Source: Iris pallida (Eukaryota > Streptophyta > Magnoliopsida > Asparagales > Iridaceae). Taken from it: DNA of 64,000 nt. The translations under genes were made by a program, and so were the position numbers. Positions 11,701-22,900 of the stretch are shown here, in pieces (the stretch's first letter is position 1; every line of letters starts with the position of its first letter). The notes under the pieces were generated by a model, which ran no database searches, was not told where the DNA came from, and was given only the letters and a program-made list of their open reading frames with translations. Location of the stretch: NCBI GenBank assembly GCA_029216955.1, contig JANAVB010016209.1:222950-286949 (forward strand). Direction: 5' to 3'.

Positions 11701-12170
11701 ATGGTTTTACGTCCTTGGACTATCGATTGAATTCTTTAACTTGGTTGTTTCCGTAAACTCTGAAGTGTTGCTTCTGCAAGTTGATATCATTGATGCTCTC
11801 TCTCTCAAATGTCCCACGGGATGTCCACACAATAAGTCTAAATAATTGTAAAACATAGGAGAACAATTTTCGATAAAAATAAAAAGATGGTTCACGTGAA
11901 GCACGGTTGGCTAAGTCGGGCTGGGCATATACACCAAAGTTGCGTCGACCTTAGAAAAGTCAAATACAGGATTCGAATTGTGTCGGACGAGAATGATTTG
12001 GACTTGATTGAGTAAAGGGGGATGACTATCAATTAGGGTGCTATCGAGCGACGATATCGTCGATGCGATATAGATGTGCGTGCTTGAAATTCGAGAGAAT
12101 GGTTCGAACAGAAAATTTAAAAAAGATGATTGTGAATCGAATGATAAGTTAAGTATTTGTTGAATGACTT

Positions 12171-12206
12171 CATCCCTGAGTGGTGTATGCGATAGCCTCA
12201 GGGATG
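12171..12206. other. Hairpin in Element I interior
   Basis: CATCCCTGAG (12171-12180) pairs perfectly with CTCAGGGATG (12197-12206) across a 16-base loop. The loop resembles the GAGTGGTGTATGC sequence that precedes the 3' LTR at 14229-14241. Role unknown. Confidence 0.6.
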
Positions 12207-14241
12207 TCGATCGATCGATTGAGGATACGGGGTATCAATGAGTCTATCAGCAAGTGTCGCGTGTATGCAAAGCCATAGATTGAGTATCGTTGAATAAGTT
12301 ATAGTCTTGAGATTTGACGAGTTGATTCGAACAACCTAGAAATTATTCCGTGTACGGGATTGAGGATTGCGCGAGTATGAAACACGAAAATGATTGAGTT
12401 GGTAAAATTAAATCAAGGAAAAAGTTAGGGTGTACGAATGGATGACTTGATCGAGAAAATTGATACGGATCGTATACGAAAAGTTAGCACGACGGAAGGA
12501 TAGCGTACATGAAAAGTTTGATTCGAATATTTAAAAATGACTCTGAAGATTGGAATGGATGTTGCTCGATGATTTGAGTTTGCAAGAAATAATGTGATTT
12601 GAAGAAAAATGTTGGTCGATGACTTAAGATAGACGGATGAACAATACGTGAATTTGGTTTGAGAAAATTGATGTTGCAAATGATTCAAGGGATAATGATC
12701 GAACCTGAATTTGAATGTCGAGGAGATTATCCAGTCGGACGATAGCATCATTCGCACGACTCAAAATTTCGTTGCAAAGGAAGATCGTCAGGTTACGCCT
12801 ATCATCGATGGTAATGAGGCGTATCAAAAATCGATATACGATAACTCGGGGGCACTCTAATTCGAGGAATAATGATCGTGCAAGTGTTATTGCTCTGACG
12901 GATGTTATACATAGGATTTTGATTGAAATAAATATGGATGAAAACACAAGTGTCTGGATGGTTACACAGATAACCACAGCGTCGACATTCTTATCTTGCG
13001 CAAGCGCAACTCTAGCCTCGCACATGCGTCACATCGAATTTGGGGCGATCGTTCCGCGTGAGCGCTGATATGGTAATTCATGTCGCGGGAATGATCTAAC
13101 TCGAAAAATCAGGACGCGATAACTTTGATTGTCTCGACTTGTTGGTTTGATACGAAGGAAAATTCAAAGATATTTGGACTTACGATTGATGATTGAGTAA
13201 ACTTGAGGATTGAGTAGATACAATCTACGTATCGAGAATGAATTAGTCTAGACACAAAATAAGAATTACGTCCTAATGAGGATGATTATCCCGCAGGAGC
13301 GTGTATGGTGATTTATGTCCACCGTAGATAATCTGACTCACATGAGATCGGGGCGCAACATATTGTTAACTAGACGACCTTATGATCGAATACATGAATT
13401 GGGATGAACGACTTAGGAAATATGAAATGTGAATTATGGCTTAGCAACAAATTGTGTCGTAGCGTGCTTGACTTGGAAGGATTGATAGGCAAATTATATT
13501 GAACGTGTTCGAAGAGGTAGACTATACAAAATGGCTTGATGAACGAGTGATATTGATATGTCAAGGAATGGGTTAAAATATGAGTTATCGTAGGATGTCT
13601 TTGCTGAATGACTCAGACCCCGTGCGACGAATGTTGGGATGTGGGTAGGAAATCGATGTTCGATGTTTAGAAATCGGAGTGATGTGAGCTTGGGTAGAAA
13701 ATCCTGTACTATCAACTTGGTTTGACCTTAGGATGGGGTCGGTGTTGATATTGTTGTTTGAGAACTATGATTCCAATACTGACGGATTAACTTTAGCCTA
13801 GAGACATAGCCTAGCAGTTAGGCAGACGTTCCAGCACGAAGAGATAGGATTTGTGGAGGCACCACTCTCGAGTCTCGGTTGACATACACGTATATCAGGG
13901 ACGCCCGAATATGTGCACGATCCGACTCAAGTGATGTTGGCGGATTCTCTATCACGAGGCTTAGCTGAAATACACGTATTTTGGGGACGCCTATAATATG
14001 TGCACGATCCAACTAAGTGACACGTTGAATTCAAGTGAGAATAGAGGAACGGGAAAGTGTCGAGGATTTTGAGATCGTAAGTTTTGAAGAAAAGATTGTG
14101 GGTAGCACGAGTGTGGCTCGGATTTGATAAATGCATCGGAGTAGTGTGTGCGAGAGTCCTTGAATGTTGAATAAAGTGATAAGACGATAAGTAAGTACTC
14201 AGTTAGTTTCGAGGACGAAACTTTTTCTGAGTGGTGTATGC

Positions 14242-16591
14242 TGTAGTGCCCCGTCCTGCTCAGTCAATCAGAGGAATCGAAACGCCAATGGCGTTCGGAC
14301 TTAGCCTTGCAACGGCTACTCGAAGGCCCGCTCGGTCGAGGCGACTCCTCGTTTAGGTGGGGTAGTTTCGGTGAACTTGTCTCATCTTAGCCTTCACATA
14401 ATAAATTATATATTTTTAATTTGCACAAGTAGGCTTGATAATAAAAGAGACGAATTCACATAGATAAGAGAATAATCTCGACGGGTCGAATTGAGTTAGA
14501 ATATAAAAAGTTCCAACGGTCGGCTTAGAGTTGGTGCACGACGTGCTTTAAAAATGACACTCGGTCCTTCGTCTCGTGGCTTGGGAGAAGAAAAAGTTGG
14601 TATTCGCTGCAAAGCTAAGAGTTAGCCTAAGTCATAGGCGTCGCCAGCATAAACGCTTCATAAAGCATGCACGGTCCCATCGTCCAAGGCTTGGCATAGC
14701 CTTGGCTTGCCCCATGAGTTAAGTTGCGTTGCACGGCTTGTGACATAAGTCTAGGCACACAAATGACTTGGTCGTTCAAAAGTCGAACGCTCGTGCGGCA
14801 TGTTTCAACAATGCGAGGCTTGACGCAGCCTTTGCTCGTTAAGTTGTTGTGCGATTAAGTTAGTCTAAGTTTTGTTAGGCTATCGAAGGCATTCTAAGCA
14901 CTGTCCCGCATATTCTGCGGTCGTCAAAATTACTTGGTTTCACGACCTTAAGGCCCGTCGTATAAAGTATCTTAGACGATAGTTTTACCCAGAGCATTAA
15001 TTGGCGTAAGGCACGATGTCACGGACTTAGTGTTTCTAAGGCACGAGCCACGGTTGATTTATTGAGTTTGGAAAAAGGGGCTTTCAAATAGGCATTCCTA
15101 AGTTGCATGGAATGATAGGGCAAGAAAGGAGAATGCTCGCGACCATGGGTCGTCGAGGCGGTCTTAGATGTGAGAAGTATTGAACTTGGCCCTGAAAGAG
15201 ATGGTAACACTAGAAGAAGAATGAATGTGTGAGACGTCAGTTCGAGTCGAGTCTTGCATGGTCATTGGATAACTTGTCGACAATGAGGAGTTTCCACGAA
15301 CGGCAACCCTGGGCGCCATGGGACCGCGTCGTCCTGGAGGGAAACACGGTATAGCCGTAGTTGGACGAACCGCTCGGGTTATTCGGAAACTTTCAACGGG
15401 GCTAGCTACTTACGTTGAAAGGTTCGTCGAATAGCAAGGTTATAGTCTAAGATAGCTTGTGATGCTAGTGACCAATTTATATAGATGGGTCGGCACGGAC
15501 GGTAATCCGCGTGTGTGCCTTTGGATTGAGTCAGTTGAATGTGTGTACAGTGAGAACACGATGTTTGGGCCTAAGATTTGGTGTCAACGTAAGTGACGCA
15601 TTTCAGCACAAGTTGTGGCGTCGAATCTTAAGTTATTGGCATAGAGTTGCACAAGTTTAATTTGAGTCGTCTCGGGTTAAGTCAGGAATCGCCGCAAGTG
15701 ACACTAAGTTCACAAGTCTCGATTGGGTCAGTCGGTGATCAAAATAGCAAGGGCCGCGAGGCGGCGATGCGGCTAAGTCTCACTGAGTTACGAGGCACAG
15801 CACGATGGATTTGTAGCACGGTCACAAGAAAATTGGGTACTATCGCGTAGTCGCATCACTAATTTTGGGCCGTAAGGCAAACACGACTTGATAGGTTAAT
15901 ATTGTTGGTACGAGAAGGGGTCTAGAGGAAAAGTATGAGTTGTCATTGTTGTTGCAAGCACGAGATGGTCTAGAGACACAAATTAGGCCAAGGCGTCTTT
16001 CCTAAAGCTGATCCTAAGGCAAGACTAGCAAGACAATCATAAAGGGACTATGTTGCACAAAGTAAATCAAACCTGTTGGTTTTGTATGGGTAGACGAGGA
16101 GCTCATTCCACCAGTACAGTTGAGTACTGACGCCCACAGAGTTTTCATGTGCAGGCACAGGTAGAAGCTCGTGGCGCGGAGCTCGCTTGGATGCGTCGAG
16201 GCACGGAGTTCCTTGGCGATTCGTAGCATGCGGCCGCGTGGAGTCTGGACTTATACGGGACATAATGTATGGACGTCGCCTTCCTAAGCATCCGCTTGTT
16301 CTAGACTTGTAATATGAGAAGAGTGAGCTTGAGTGATTGTAATCTTGGCCTTGCGTTCCATTGTAACCTTTGTTTCAATATCAATAAAGAGCTTCTTTGA
16401 AATAACTTGTATTTTGCTTCAAATTTCCGCTGCTATTATTCAATGTCTCTGCTTGGGACTTCTGTGCGACGACCCCGTCGCAGCCATTGAAATCGGTCGT
16501 TGTGGAACCCGACTTGTACGGGCGCAATCTAGGCTCGTACGGCATCACGCCTTAGCGAGGACGATCGCTTCTACGGGAGCGGGGCGTGACA
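14242..16591 (+). repeat. 3' LTR of Element I (2350 bp)
   Basis: Starts TGTAGTGCCCCGTCC and ends GGGGCGTGACA. Preceded by the terminal motif TTTCGAGGACGAAA (14207-14220). It differs from the 5' LTR by many substitutions and small indels. Confidence 0.92.
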
Positions 16592-16861
16592 TCTACCCTC
16601 TGTCAACACAGGGTTAGATTTTTCACAAAAAAAAATTTTATTTCTAAAAATATCCCTCACCTTCTCCTCTCCCTCATTCAAACTCCCACTACCCACCCAC
16701 GCCACCACCCCCCTGCTTCACTGGCCCGACCCCCCTCTCCCATGCGACCCCCGCCATAGCCCCCCTCCGGCTGCACGGTCGTTCGACCCCGCACCCTCCT
16801 CTCCCTCTGTCGCCTACAGTGCCCCCCTCCGGTTGCTGCGACGCCCAACCCCCACCCCCTG
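16592..16861. other. MULE interior, left piece (C-rich)
   Basis: Host-MULE sequence between the two retrotransposons: very C-rich, no gene recognised. It ends with CCCTG, one side of the Element II target duplication. Confidence 0.6.
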
Positions 16862-19784
16862 TGTCACTCTCTGTTCCCGGAATGCGTATTTTTATATATG
16901 TATAACTCATGTGTATTTATTTAGTATTTATCATGTATTATTCTGTATTTAAATTCCTTTAGTTTCATGTTAATTAATTATCTGCTCTTAAATTTTTATG
17001 TTAATTAATTTCCTGCAAATTTTACTTATGTAATTATATTTCTACAATTTTATTACCTGCATTTTATTTGCTGCTTTAGTGTTATTGGGTTTCGGTTTGC
17101 TAGATCCCCTTAAACCCGGCCCAACACCCCACCTACCACCACTCTCCCTATTTAAAGCTTCCATCTCTTTCTCTCTCCTCATTATTTCATTCTCACCATT
17201 ACTTCTTCTTCTTCCTCTCATTACTCCCCACCACCTACCAGCAGCAGGAGAAGGCAAGTGCAAACTTGCTTCTCAATCACCCATTTTTATGGTTCATTTG
17301 CCTTCTTCTCGTGATTCCAAGAGAGATTAGTTCTTAGCATTTTTGATTTCTACGGCTGGTTTTCTCTAGATCTAAGTTATAGTATTTCGGCTGTTCTTGG
17401 GTTCTTGGTCCACCAACTTAGCGTGTATTTTGGCACTGGAGCAAAGGCTCCATGGAACTTGGAGTTCGGAAGATATGCACGCACACGTTCTTACGTGCTC
17501 GCGTAAAACATCAGCCCAGTAACGCACACGTCTTTACGTGTCTGCGTGGATTTTGAGACACGCTCATGTTCTTACATGTTAGCGTGTATTTTTAGTCACG
17601 CTCACGTTCTCATGAGCGTGCGTGTATTTTTAGTCACGCTCGCATTTGCGTGCGTGTATTTTCAGTCACGCTCGTATTTGCGTGCGTGTATTTTCAGTCA
17701 TGCTCGCATTTGCGTGCGTGTATTTTCAGTCACGCCCGCATTTGCATGCGTGTATTTTGAGTCACGCTCATGTCCATGAGCTTGCGTACGTGACTTTTCA
17801 CGATCACATTATGCGTGACTTTTGGCGTGCATGACTTTTTCACCCTCACGTTGAGAGTGCGTGCGTGAATCACTTGTCACGCTTCACTTTTCACACCCAC
17901 ACTTGCCAGCGTGTATTATGTTATACGCTCACTCCTCCATGCTAGACTTAGCGTGACTTGTTGGTCTTAGCAGAGACTTCTTGCGTGACTTTTGGACTTA
18001 GCTTAGACTTGTTGGCGTGACTTTCTGGCTTGGGTGTTTTTATTCTGTTCCATACCATATTCATTTAATGATGGCATGATAATTCTTCTATTATATCCTT
18101 ACGCCTTTTTGCGTGAATTTCTTGATAAATCATGATATGTTAAATTTGTTAAAATGGATTGTTATGTAAAATGTGCCTTGTGTCCTGATTGATCCATGGA
18201 TGCCCAGTATGACTAGAACTTGACCTCGAGAGTTATAGACTCGACCCTATTTGATGATAAATGACTTTCATGCCTTGTCACCATTAATGACGATGGTTAT
18301 TTGACTAATTGATCATGTGTTCCTAGTTGGAACTAAGAGACTGGCTAGTCGTCTTATTAAAATGAATGAATGAGACACGTTCATGTTATGAACTATTACA
18401 ATCAACTGGCTGATCCCAAATATTGACATACATGCACATACAGGCTTCAATCTATTTATTTAATTATTTATTTATTTATTTTCTATAAAAGAAGCATGTG
18501 TACTTTATGGTCAAGGCATAATTACCGTGGTTAGATTTGATTGTTGCATTACGCTATGTAAGACCTGCAACCTAACTGCACTGGTATCGTTGTAGAGTTG
18601 AGCATATCGTACCCCGTACGAAAGTACTCATTTGAATGACCATGATCCACGGCATGGAACTTCACTCAACGTAGAGACTATTAAGTTAAATAAAATAATG
18701 ATTGCATGGAGAGAATGGATTCCCGAGTTCTTACATGGCAGCCCCCTTGGAACGAGTAGTACCCGACGGGCCGGCTAGTTCCCACAGATACTGTAAATCT
18801 GCCACACGGGCAGGGAACAGTATATGCTTTTATTATTATTGTATATTGTATATTGACGGGCGTCCTGCTAGGACTCGTCTAATTCATGCATGGCGTACAT
18901 GATTGACTGGATAGACTAGCCTTGCTCGCACATAGTAAGAACTGAGGAATCTTTATTGCATTATTTCAGGATAACTTAGGACTCACAATAGCAAGTCGTA
19001 GAATTTGATTGGCCGTTCAAGATGATTTGTTTGTGTACTGTACTACTCTGTTACCTAACTGGGATGATCAGAATGTCAGGACATGACGGGCCAACTTCTG
19101 TCCTTGTTTGGTTGGGAGGTTGGTTCGAAGTATCATGATGTGATGTGAATCCTAGTAGCAAGCAGAGATCTATTATTATATTCTTTTACTTACTGGTTTA
19201 TGTCCTTCATATCGTCCTTCCTTGTGGTACTTGCTATTAGAGGTCTAACCTCTCTGGTTTTGCATGGCCAGATTTAGAGCCGGTGCCCGAGGATCCAGCG
19301 TACTTCTACCTCCAAGATGGTCAATACTAGATGCATGATAGCAGGAGGACTCGAGTGGGTTCCTTACTTCACCGCTCGTTTTGTCACTTACTTTATACTT
19401 GGCCGTTTGGCACCGACATGTTAGTCGGATTGTCTTGTACTTACTTTTACATAATTGTAATTAAAGTCAGACTGCAGCTGATAACAATTGTGTATACTTG
19501 CTATATCATCTGGCTATATTTTGTAAAGCCAGATCTCAAGAACATTTTGACTGAGCGTTTGGGACGCCTTACTGCTTTATCTTACATGTTCTCTATTTCT
19601 GTTTTCTTGCTTGAATGATTGAGACAATAGATGTGAAATGACCATAGTAAGACCTTTATGTAGTATGCACCCCCTCGTCTGGTTAGACAGCATTGATCGT
19701 ATTATACGGTATTCATCTACCCGTAATACGTAGCTGGCTGAGTCATTCCTCCGCTCTCCAGTATTCTGGTTCTGGGACGTGACA
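16862..19784 (+). repeat. 5' LTR of Element II (2923 bp)
   Basis: TGTCACTCTCTGTTCCCGG to GGGACGTGACA. TATA-like TATTTAAA at 17149-17156, followed by a CT-rich start region. A minisatellite built on GCGTGTATTTTCAGTCACGC occupies about 17580-17775. Confidence 0.95.
17580..17775 (+). repeat. Minisatellite inside Element II 5' LTR
   Basis: About six imperfect units of roughly 33 bp containing TTTTCAGTCACGCTCGCATT. The same array is at about 25697-25892 in the 3' LTR. It makes the ACIFSHAR-like open frames here, which are not genes. Confidence 0.85.
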
Positions 19785-19793
19785 AGGTTTTAG

Positions 19794-19813
19794 TGGTGGC
19801 CCATGCAGGTCTG
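19794..19813 (+). other. Non-canonical primer-binding site of Element II, fits tRNA-Ile
   Basis: TGGTGGCCCATGCAGGTCTG lies nine bases after the LTR end. It is not the iMet site. Its reverse complement ends CATGGGCCACCA, which agrees with the acceptor stem, discriminator base and CCA tail of plant tRNA-Ile(AAU) as I recall it (5' end GGCCCAT), and the match seems to extend into the T arm. The same site is kept in Elements A (45824) and B (52379). Confidence 0.7.
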
Positions 19814-19905
19814 CTTTCAGACTTGTGGGGTGTTTTTGATTTATAGGATGTCTCAATCACACGTGTTCCTTTTTGATCTCATGATTCGTTATCCTCAACC
19901 CTTGC

Positions 19906-22900
19906 TTGACATTCCGGTATCCTTTGACTTCATTGATCCTTCATGTCCGGTTGTTTGATTGTTCTCTTGTCCCTTTTCTTAGGGGCACTTCGTCCGCATC
20001 GGTCAGAGCTGGGCAGCAACAGCAGGAGCAACATGGGCAACATGACCAGGTTGGTCAGCAACAAGGGCCAGTCTCACCTCAGGAGACTATCCAGGAAGAA
20101 GTGATAGTAGAACCATCGGTTGGATCGCAGTATCCAGATATTCCAGACCCACCCATAGTTCCACCTACCCCTGTGGAAGTAGACACACCAGCCCTTCTGG
20201 AGATCATGAGAGGAATGATGGCCACTCAGCAATATCAGATGTTGGTCCAGCAGCGCATGCACACTCAGCTACAAGAGCAGAATGTGTTGCTCAACCAAGG
20301 ATTGCAGACGGCTTTGGAAAGAGGAGTGAGGGCTGATTCAGGAGCATCAGCCAGGTTTTGCAAGTACAACCCCCGTCGTTTCGAGGGCACGGAGGATGCC
20401 ATCTCAGCAGATGCATGGCTTAAGGATATAGAGGCTATTCTGACAGCGGCTAAGGTACCGACAGAAGAGCGTGTGGATCTAGTGAAGTTGTTACTTCAGG
20501 ATCTCGCACGTGATTGGTGGGAATCAGAGGAAGTGGGCATCAGACGTCCTGTGGCTTGGGATGATTTCACAGCAAGATTCAAGACCAAGTACTATGGAGT
20601 TGTGGCGCAGTTTGAGCTACAACAGAAGTTTATCAACCTCAGGCAGGCCGGCAAGACTGTAGATGCTTATGCAGCGGAGTTCTGCAGATTGAGTAGATTC
20701 GCCCTAGAGATGGTAGCAACAGAGCACCATAGGGCCATGAGGTTTCAGCAAGGGTTTCATCTTGAGCTCTTGCAATTGATAGAGGGGCATAACTACCAGA
20801 CTTTTGATGAGATATTGACGGCAACTCGAAGGCATGAGCTCACCATTCAGAGGCTTGCGACAAGGACTGGGGGTCAGAAGAGATCCCACAGTCAGATAGA
20901 AGGAGGAGGGGGAGCAGCGCCCCGAACAACAGCACCATCCACTGGCATTCGTATCCACGATGTGGCGATACGAGGACCAGCACCACCCAGGCAGCAGCAG
21001 CAACAGAGGAAGAACCAGCAACCCCCGGCGGGCTGCACTTATTGTAGAAAGATGGGACACACTCGAGATGTGTGTCGGACATTAAATGGATTGTGTCTGA
21101 TATGTGGAAATCCAGACCATCGGGTTACCACATGTCCCATGAATTCGAGGTCAGGAGGACCAGGGCAGCAGTTTCCTGCTCTGCCAACACCAGGGGCAGG
21201 CCAGTATCGGAGACCAGCGGTGGCAGTTAGGCCATTGGCGCAGCGTCCGTTAGTACCGCAGGCTCAGATGTTTCGGCAGCAGGGACCGCCGATGCAGCAA
21301 CACCAGCATAGACCACCCCAGCATCATCAAGGAAGGGGCCAGCAGCATCATCAGGCTAGGCCGCAGCATGGAAATCAGCAAGGAGGTCGAGGGCAAGCAT
21401 TCACTCTGTCCTTGGAAGAGGCATTAGCATCGGGAGATGTTGTGGCAGGTAACATTCTCGTCGCCTCATATCCTGCAGTAGTATTATTTGATTCGGGAGC
21501 ATCCTATTCATTTATATCTGCACAATTTACGACACGGCTAGGAATGGAGTTCGAGGCATTGCCAGGGAGGTTGAATATACTCACCGGCAATGGGCTCGTA
21601 GGAGTTAGTAGAGTTATTCTAGCATGTGGCGTTGTAGTTTGCGGGCATTCTTTACCCGCCCAGTTGATAGAATTTCCTGTTGGAAATTTCGACGTTATCT
21701 TAGGCATGGACTGGCTGAAAGACAGTCATGCGACAATAGATTGTCGTAGTGGGAGTGTATCTTTTGATATTCCAGGCATGAAGAAATTCACCTTAGTCAG
21801 ATCAGAGGCAACTCAGCAAGAGCAGGGAGTAGTGACGGCGATGGAAGAAATTCAAGTTCTGAAGGTAGTTAAAGAATTTCTCGACGTATTTCCCGAAGAA
21901 CTTTCCGGCCTTCCACCGGTCAGAGATATTGAATTCAGTATAGAATTGGCACCAGGAACTAAACCGATATCAGATCGGGTTTACAGAATGGCGGATTCGG
22001 AGCAGGCCAAGGTATATCAACACCTAGAGGAACTGAAGGAGAAGAAGTTCATCCAAGCTAGCGTATCGCCATCGGCAGCACCAGTGGTACTTGTGGGAAA
22101 GAAGGATGGGTCATCCAGATTATGCATTGACTACAGGAAGCTTAACGCGGCAACAGTGAAGAACAAGTACCCATTACCCAGGATCGACGACTTATTTGAT
22201 CAGTTGAGCAAGGCTAGAGTTTTCTTCAAGATAGATCTTCGTTCAGGGTACCATCAGGTGAGGGTTCGGAAGGAAGATATTCCCAAGATAGCTTTCAGGT
22301 CGAAGTATGGGCATTACGAGTTCTTAGTAATGCCGTTTGGTTTGACCAATGCTCCAGCAATATTCATGGATTTGATGAACCGCATCTTTATGCCATATTT
22401 AGACCAGTTTGTCGTTGTATTTCTTGACGACATTCTCGTATACTCTGCTAGTGAAGAGGAGCATGAAGACCACCTCAGGAAAGTGTTGCAGGTTCTGAGA
22501 GAGAACCAGTTGTATGCCAAGCTCAGCAAGTGTGAGTTTTGGTCGGATCACATTTCATTTTTGGGTTATATCATATCAGGAGCTGGAGTAGCAGTAGATC
22601 CCAAGAAGGTAGAAGCAGTAGAGAGTTGGCCAGTACCCAAGACCGTAGCAGATGTGCGAAGTTTCTTGGGATTGGCAGGATATTACAGAAGGTTTGTGTC
22701 AGACTTTGCAAGGCTTTCAACGCCCATGACCCGTTTGACCCGGAAGGATGTGCCATTCGTTTGGTCGGCAGAATGTCAGGCATCATTCGAGACTTTGAAG
22801 CAGAAGTTGATATCAGCACCTATTCTTACATTGCCAGTTGGACCCAGAGGTTTTACAGTATATTGTGATGCGTCAGGTAAAGGACTTGGATGTGTCCTTA

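Larger units (their letters stand above)
11686..14241 (+). other. Element I internal region, non-coding
   Basis: No frame above about 130 codons and no recognisable gag or pol block on either strand. Contents seen: the primer site at 11689; a 10-bp-stem hairpin at 12171-12206; a duplicated block of about 75 bp (about 13865-13935 and 13955-14025, sharing TATGTGCACGATCC); and the terminal motif TTTCGAGGACGAAA (14207-14220) before the 3' LTR. Confidence 0.8.
9323..16591 (+). mobile_element. Element I: non-autonomous LTR retrotransposon
   Basis: A complete element with two LTRs, an iMet primer site and a terminal TTTCGAGGACGAAA motif, but no coding frame in its 2.55-kb interior, so it resembles a large retrotransposon derivative. 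It is flanked by GCTAC (9318-9322) and TCTAC (16592-16596), a 5-bp duplication with one mismatch, and sits inside the MULE. The LTRs are visibly diverged: about 12 differences in the first 148 aligned bases by eye. It is therefore older than Element II. Mobilisation would need proteins from another element. A truncated inverted LTR of the same family lies at 59807-60372. Confidence 0.88.

Noticed and set aside
17546..17834. Repeated Cys/Phe open frames (ACIFSHAR type), also at 25663-25951
   Set aside because: Produced by the LTR minisatellite in several frames; not protein-coding.
19794..19813. Fragment of a tRNA-Ile gene
   Set aside because: Only 20 nt in complement orientation, found at the same place in three elements; a primer site explains it better.
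22539..22868. 109-codon frame inside Element II pol
   Set aside because: Alternative-frame shadow of the reverse transcriptase/RNase H coding sequence.
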